Part shown: piece after piece, positions 60,723 through 64,000 of the stretch
Position numbering within the stretch: the stretch's first letter is position 1
Layout: every line of letters begins with the position of its first letter
Assembly (NCBI GenBank): GCA_003153155.1
Contig: PLWV01000017.1
Coordinates: forward strand, 37,932 to 101,931
Direction of reading: 5' to 3'
Length of the DNA: 64,000 nucleotides
Origin: Gallionella sp.
GTDB taxonomy: Bacteria > Pseudomonadota > Gammaproteobacteria > Burkholderiales > Gallionellaceae
Notes under the pieces: model-generated
Database searches by the model: none
Told to the model about the DNA's origin: nothing
Seen by the model: the letters and a program-made list of their open reading frames with translations, nothing else
Made by a program: the position numbers and the translations under genes

Positions 60723-62975
60723 TCAACCCTGCTTTAGTAACGCCTCAAACTGCTCAATCGGTACCGGCTTGCTAAATAGATACCCTTGGTAATGAGTGCA
60801 GCCTTCGTCCAGGAGGAATTGTCGTTGCTCTTCCGTCTCCACCCCTTCGGCAATGACGTCCATGTCCAAGCTTTGTGCCATGGCAATGATGGTGCGTACA
60901 ATCGCTTTATCGCTGCTATCGATGGCAATATCGCGTACGAACGACTGGTCAATCTTGAGCTGATCGAGCGGCAGCCGTTTGAGGTATTGCAGGGATGAAT
61001 AGCCGGTGCCGAAGTCGTCCAGTGAGAACTGGACACCGATTTCCTTCAATGCGTTCATGGTTGCAATGGTATCCTCGATGTTCTCCAGCAACATGCCTTC
61101 AGTCAGTTCCAGTTTGAGCAATATCGGATTGATGGCATGGTGTTGCACGGCAGCTTGCACTTGAGCCACGAAATCAGCCTGGCGGAATTGTTTGGCACTT
61201 ACGTTCACCGCCAGAACGAGATCGCGGGTTAGCGCATCTTGCTGCCAAGCCTTGAGCTGGGCGCAGGCCGTCTCCAGCACCCATAGCCCGATGGGCAGGA
61301 TCAGCCCGGTTTCTTCCGCCAGCGGAATGAATTGAGCAGGTGATACCATTCCGCGTAAGGGATGTATCCAGCGGATCAATGCCTCTGCTCCCAATGGACG
61401 GTGCGAACTATCCACCTGAATTTGGTAATGCAAATGAAATTGCTGGTTCTCAAGTGCTTTGCGTAATTCGCTTTCCAGTGAGACACGGGCAGTAATGCTT
61501 ACCTGCATCTGCGGGTCGAAGAAGCGCAGGGTGTTGCGGCCGGCTTTCTTGGCCTGATACATGGCGATGTCGGCTTGTTTCAGCAGGTCTCCCCCAGACT
61601 GGCCGTGATCGCTGAAAATGGTCGCACCGATACTAGAGGTGCTGTGGTATTCGTGCGTGGCAAGCTGGTAAGGCTGGCCGAGCGTAGCGAGAATTTTCTC
61701 GCCGACAGTTTTCGTCTGTGCTGCCGCTTCAAGAGCATGTTCGCTCAGGCCTTCCAGCACCACTACGAACTCGTCACCACCCAGACGGGACACGGTGTCA
61801 ACTTCGCGCAGACAGGACTCCAGGCGTTGCGCTGTCTGTTGTAGCAGTAAGTCCCCGATGTCATGGCCGAGGGTGTCGTTGATGTCCTTGAAATTGTCCA
61901 GGTCAATGAACAGCAGCGCACCTTTCCGGCCGCTGCGCGCACTGGAAGCCAACGACTGCTGGAGCCGGTCCATGAGAAGCCGCCGGTTGGGCAGGCCAGT
62001 GAGCGGGTCGTAGAACGCCAGATTCTCGATCGATTCCTCCGCTGCCTTTCGTTCCGTCATGTCGCTAAGTGCCCCAATATAATGTGTGACGACCCCGTCG
62101 CCCCCCTTGACGGCCGAGATGCTGCGCCATCCGGGATATACCTCCCCATTTTTGCGTCGATTCCAGACTTCCCCCTGCCATGCTCCAGTGCGCTGTAGGG
62201 TCTCCCACATCGCGCGATAGAAGTCCGCGTTGTGGCGGCCAGACTTGAGCAGGCGCGGTGTTTGGCCCACGGCTTCCTCGGACGTATAGCCGTTGATCTT
62301 GGTAAATGGCTGGTTGACCCGCAGGATCACACCGTCGGCATCGGTGATCATCATGCTTTCTTGCGACTCGAAGGCGACTGCGGCGATGCGAAGTTCGGCC
62401 TCCGTCCGCTTGCGATCGGTGATGTCACGGGCAATGCCAAGTACGCCAATCAACTGTCCTGATTCATCGTGCACCGGTGTTTTGACAACCTCTACTGCGG
62501 CAAGGTGACCGTCATCGGCGAAGGTCACCCATTCCTCATTGACGCTGAGGCCACCATTGGCAAGGGCGGTGCGGTCGCGTTCACGAAATAAATCGGCTCG
62601 TTTCTTGTCCATGAAATCGTAATCGGTCTTGCCGACGATCTCTGCCTCTTTCGCGCCGAAGGAACGCTCGAACATTGGATTGCAGGTCAGATAGACACCA
62701 TCTGGGCTCTTGAGCCAGACCAAGTCCTGTATTGTTTCAAATAGCGTACGCAGACGCGCGTAGGAAGACTTCTGATTTTGATATAGGGCATGCATCTCTT
62801 CCGATGAAATGGCAAGAGAACGCTCCAAGGTATACCGTTCCTGATCGGCGTCGCGATAGGCTTGGTCAATGACAGACAACAAGTTCGACCAAATTGCAGC
62901 ATCGGGAGGAAGCTGTTCATCCAAGCCGTGTTTACGTAGTTGCCGAGCAAGGAGAGGATTCAGGCCTTTGTTCAT
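60723..62975 (-). CDS. PAS-PAS-GGDEF-EAL cyclic-di-GMP signalling protein
   Basis: A 750-residue soluble protein. An N-terminal helical part (~1-75), two PAS domains (~75-190 and ~200-315; LFETIQDLVWLKSPDGVYLT and ESQESMMITDADGVILRVNQ types), a GGDEF domain with intact RLGGDEFVVVLEG and an upstream RxxD product-inhibition site (LREVD), then an EAL domain with GAEALIRWIHP and SLDDFGTGYSSL. Both active sites are intact, so it may make and hydrolyse c-di-GMP. The ATG at 62975 overlaps the FIST gene's stop (ATGA), so the sensor and this protein are coupled. A scrap of a similar gene lies at 14929. Confidence 0.93.
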   Translation of the reverse strand: MNKGLNPLLARQLRKHGLDEQLPPDAAIWSNLLSVIDQAYRDADQERYTLERSLAISSEEMHALYQNQKSSYARLRTLFETIQDLVWLKSPDGVYLTCNPMFERSFGAKEAEIVGKTDYDFMDKKRADLFRERDRTALANGGLSVNEEWVTFADDGHLAAVEVVKTPVHDESGQLIGVLGIARDITDRKRTEAELRIAAVAFESQESMMITDADGVILRVNQPFTKINGYTSEEAVGQTPRLLKSGRHNADFYRAMWETLQRTGAWQGEVWNRRKNGEVYPGWRSISAVKGGDGVVTHYIGALSDMTERKAAEESIENLAFYDPLTGLPNRRLLMDRLQQSLASSARSGRKGALLFIDLDNFKDINDTLGHDIGDLLLQQTAQRLESCLREVDTVSRLGGDEFVVVLEGLSEHALEAAAQTKTVGEKILATLGQPYQLATHEYHSTSSIGATIFSDHGQSGGDLLKQADIAMYQAKKAGRNTLRFFDPQMQVSITARVSLESELRKALENQQFHLHYQIQVDSSHRPLGAEALIRWIHPLRGMVSPAQFIPLAEETGLILPIGLWVLETACAQLKAWQQDALTRDLVLAVNVSAKQFRQADFVAQVQAAVQHHAINPILLKLELTEGMLLENIEDTIATMNALKEIGVQFSLDDFGTGYSSLQYLKRLPLDQLKIDQSFVRDIAIDSSDKAIVRTIIAMAQSLDMDVIAEGVETEEQRQFLLDEGCTHYQGYLFSKPVPIEQFEALLKQG

Positions 62976-64000
62976 TTTTCCCAAAATGAGGTCAGTGTCA
63001 TGGTTTGATTGTGCAGATCGCAGCGTCCGCTCGCCAGGGGAGACAATTCGCCGTAGGAGTAATAACCGATCAGATCGCATCTTGGCGGCAAGCCATCAAG
63101 CACAGCTTCAATCTCTTCTTCTATGCGCTGGGTCAGTACGAGCCGACGTCCAACACAACTGATAGCCACCGTAAGTAGTGGACCGCCAGGGTAATCTTCG
63201 AACGCGAGCTGGCCCACAGCATCGGAAGCCCCATCTATCAGACGTTCAAAATTGGCTCGCATCAGGCGCACAAAGCTACCCTGTGGGATATCACCCGCGA
63301 AGGTGATGGAATTGTCGGCTTCGTTCACGGAAAGGATGGTGCGGACGGTCAATCCATCTTGCTCGAGATCATTGCGTATCGCAAGCGGAAACAACAGCCC
63401 GGTAGCTGGCAAACCCGCCGAGCGCTCACCGAGATATTTCTTGTATAGGGCCAGTGCAGGTTGCCCATCCAAGTTATAGAGCACATTGCCTTCGGAGTGC
63501 GTAACCTCGCGTTCCGGCCCCAAAACGTCCCATCCTCCTCGGGAGCCGTGGGCGATACCCACATGTTCGCCGTATAGCCCCACCGCTACGACATGGTTAG
63601 ATCGTGGCGCTTTGTCCACCAACACCCATGTTTTCTTAAAACGATCTCCATCACCAGCCAGCCCACCTGTCACCACAACGTCCTGCGGCAGATTCTGCGA
63701 CAATCCCTTGGCCAGTTCCGACCCGTTGACCGAAAGGCCATCGGATAATACGAATATTCCTCTAAGGTCGGGTGCATGGAGAGTGCTTGCCAAGTACGAA
63801 CCAACTTGAAAGGAAATATTGGGGTCAATGATTTCGCTGGCAGTCAAGCGCAGAATCGTATGGGTGAATTTCATCACGGCCACTGCCAGCGTATTATCTT
63901 CAAGCGAATGGCCATATATCTCGCCAGCGGTTGAACAGCCAGTCCAGATCGAGCGGGGGAAAATCCTGCGAAGATCGGCGATCCCTGATATCAGAGCGTC
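62972..64000 (-). CDS. FIST-domain sensor protein, 5' end outside the window
   Basis: A FIST protein, predicted small-ligand sensor. The ORF track starts at 63883, but the frame continues open to the window edge and reads GCSTAGEIYGHSLEDNTLAV, the conserved beginning of FIST_N, so the start lies beyond 64000. FIST_N (to about 63400) is followed by FIST_C ending PRCDLIGYYSYGELSP. FIST proteins commonly feed signals to adjacent GGDEF/EAL proteins, as the ATGA overlap with the next gene suggests. Ligand unknown. Confidence 0.9.
   Translation of the reverse strand, partial: DALISGIADLRRIFPRSIWTGCSTAGEIYGHSLEDNTLAVAVMKFTHTILRLTASEIIDPNISFQVGSYLASTLHAPDLRGIFVLSDGLSVNGSELAKGLSQNLPQDVVVTGGLAGDGDRFKKTWVLVDKAPRSNHVVAVGLYGEHVGIAHGSRGGWDVLGPEREVTHSEGNVLYNLDGQPALALYKKYLGERSAGLPATGLLFPLAIRNDLEQDGLTVRTILSVNEADNSITFAGDIPQGSFVRLMRANFERLIDGASDAVGQLAFEDYPGGPLLTVAISCVGRRLVLTQRIEEEIEAVLDGLPPRCDLIGYYSYGELSPLASGRCDLHNQTMTLTSFWEK

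Noticed and set aside
1-64000. CRISPR array
   Set aside because: No set of regularly spaced identical direct repeats was seen; all repeats found are dispersed or hairpin-type.

Overview
The window looks like a piece of a betaproteobacterial chromosome, most likely from the Nitrosomonadales/Gallionellaceae. That placement is an inference from gene order (gyrA-serC-serA-pheA-hisC-aroF-tyrA; ubiG-gph-ssrA; efp-earP) and from protein similarity judged by eye, with no database search. It has two halves of very different character.

Positions 1-24,200 are core chromosome. On the minus strand are gyrA, serC, serA, pheA, hisC, a DAHP synthase and tyrA, which take carbon from glycolysis and chorismate to serine, phenylalanine, tyrosine and histidine. 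They are followed by an ArnT-like lipid A sugar transferase with an SMR-like small membrane partner. On the plus strand are ubiG, gph and the tmRNA gene. Then come a DUF4145 zinc-ribbon protein, EF-P with the Arg32 loop and its rhamnosyltransferase EarP, a MacAB-like efflux operon (adaptor, ATPase, two permeases) and a DmeF-like metal exporter. The gaps hold several families of hairpin repeats, a tmRNA-tail relic, a scrap of an EAL gene and a duplicated earP 5' end.

At 24,219-24,266 the 3' half of a tRNA-Thr(CGT) gene stands without its 5' half. This is the usual scar at the far end of an integrated element. To its right, to at least 60,600, the sequence becomes more AT-rich and accessory. 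In order it holds an NTPase with a C-terminal HEPN-like domain, a secreted HNH-like nuclease, an SOS cluster (YedK/HMCES-like, UmuD, UmuC), small plasmid-type genes including five copies (four broken) of one family, a 904-residue family B DNA polymerase, a complete tyrosine recombinase, an OLD-like ATPase/nuclease, a type II restriction-modification pair and a ParA-like ATPase with a TIGR04141/DUF6119-type protein. Next come small coiled-coil genes and a five-gene ubiquitin-like conjugation operon (Ubl, E2-like, JAB-E1 fusion, kinase-like, DUF6527-like). A cluster of secreted proteins and lipoproteins follows, bracketed by two direct copies of an integrase 3' end.

The island reads as a polymerase-bearing integrative element, possibly pipolin-like, that carries a dense set of candidate anti-phage systems. 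The best candidate for an incompletely described system is the ubiquitin-like operon at 50,657-54,641. The window ends with a PAS-GGDEF-EAL protein translationally coupled to a FIST sensor gene that runs off the right edge.
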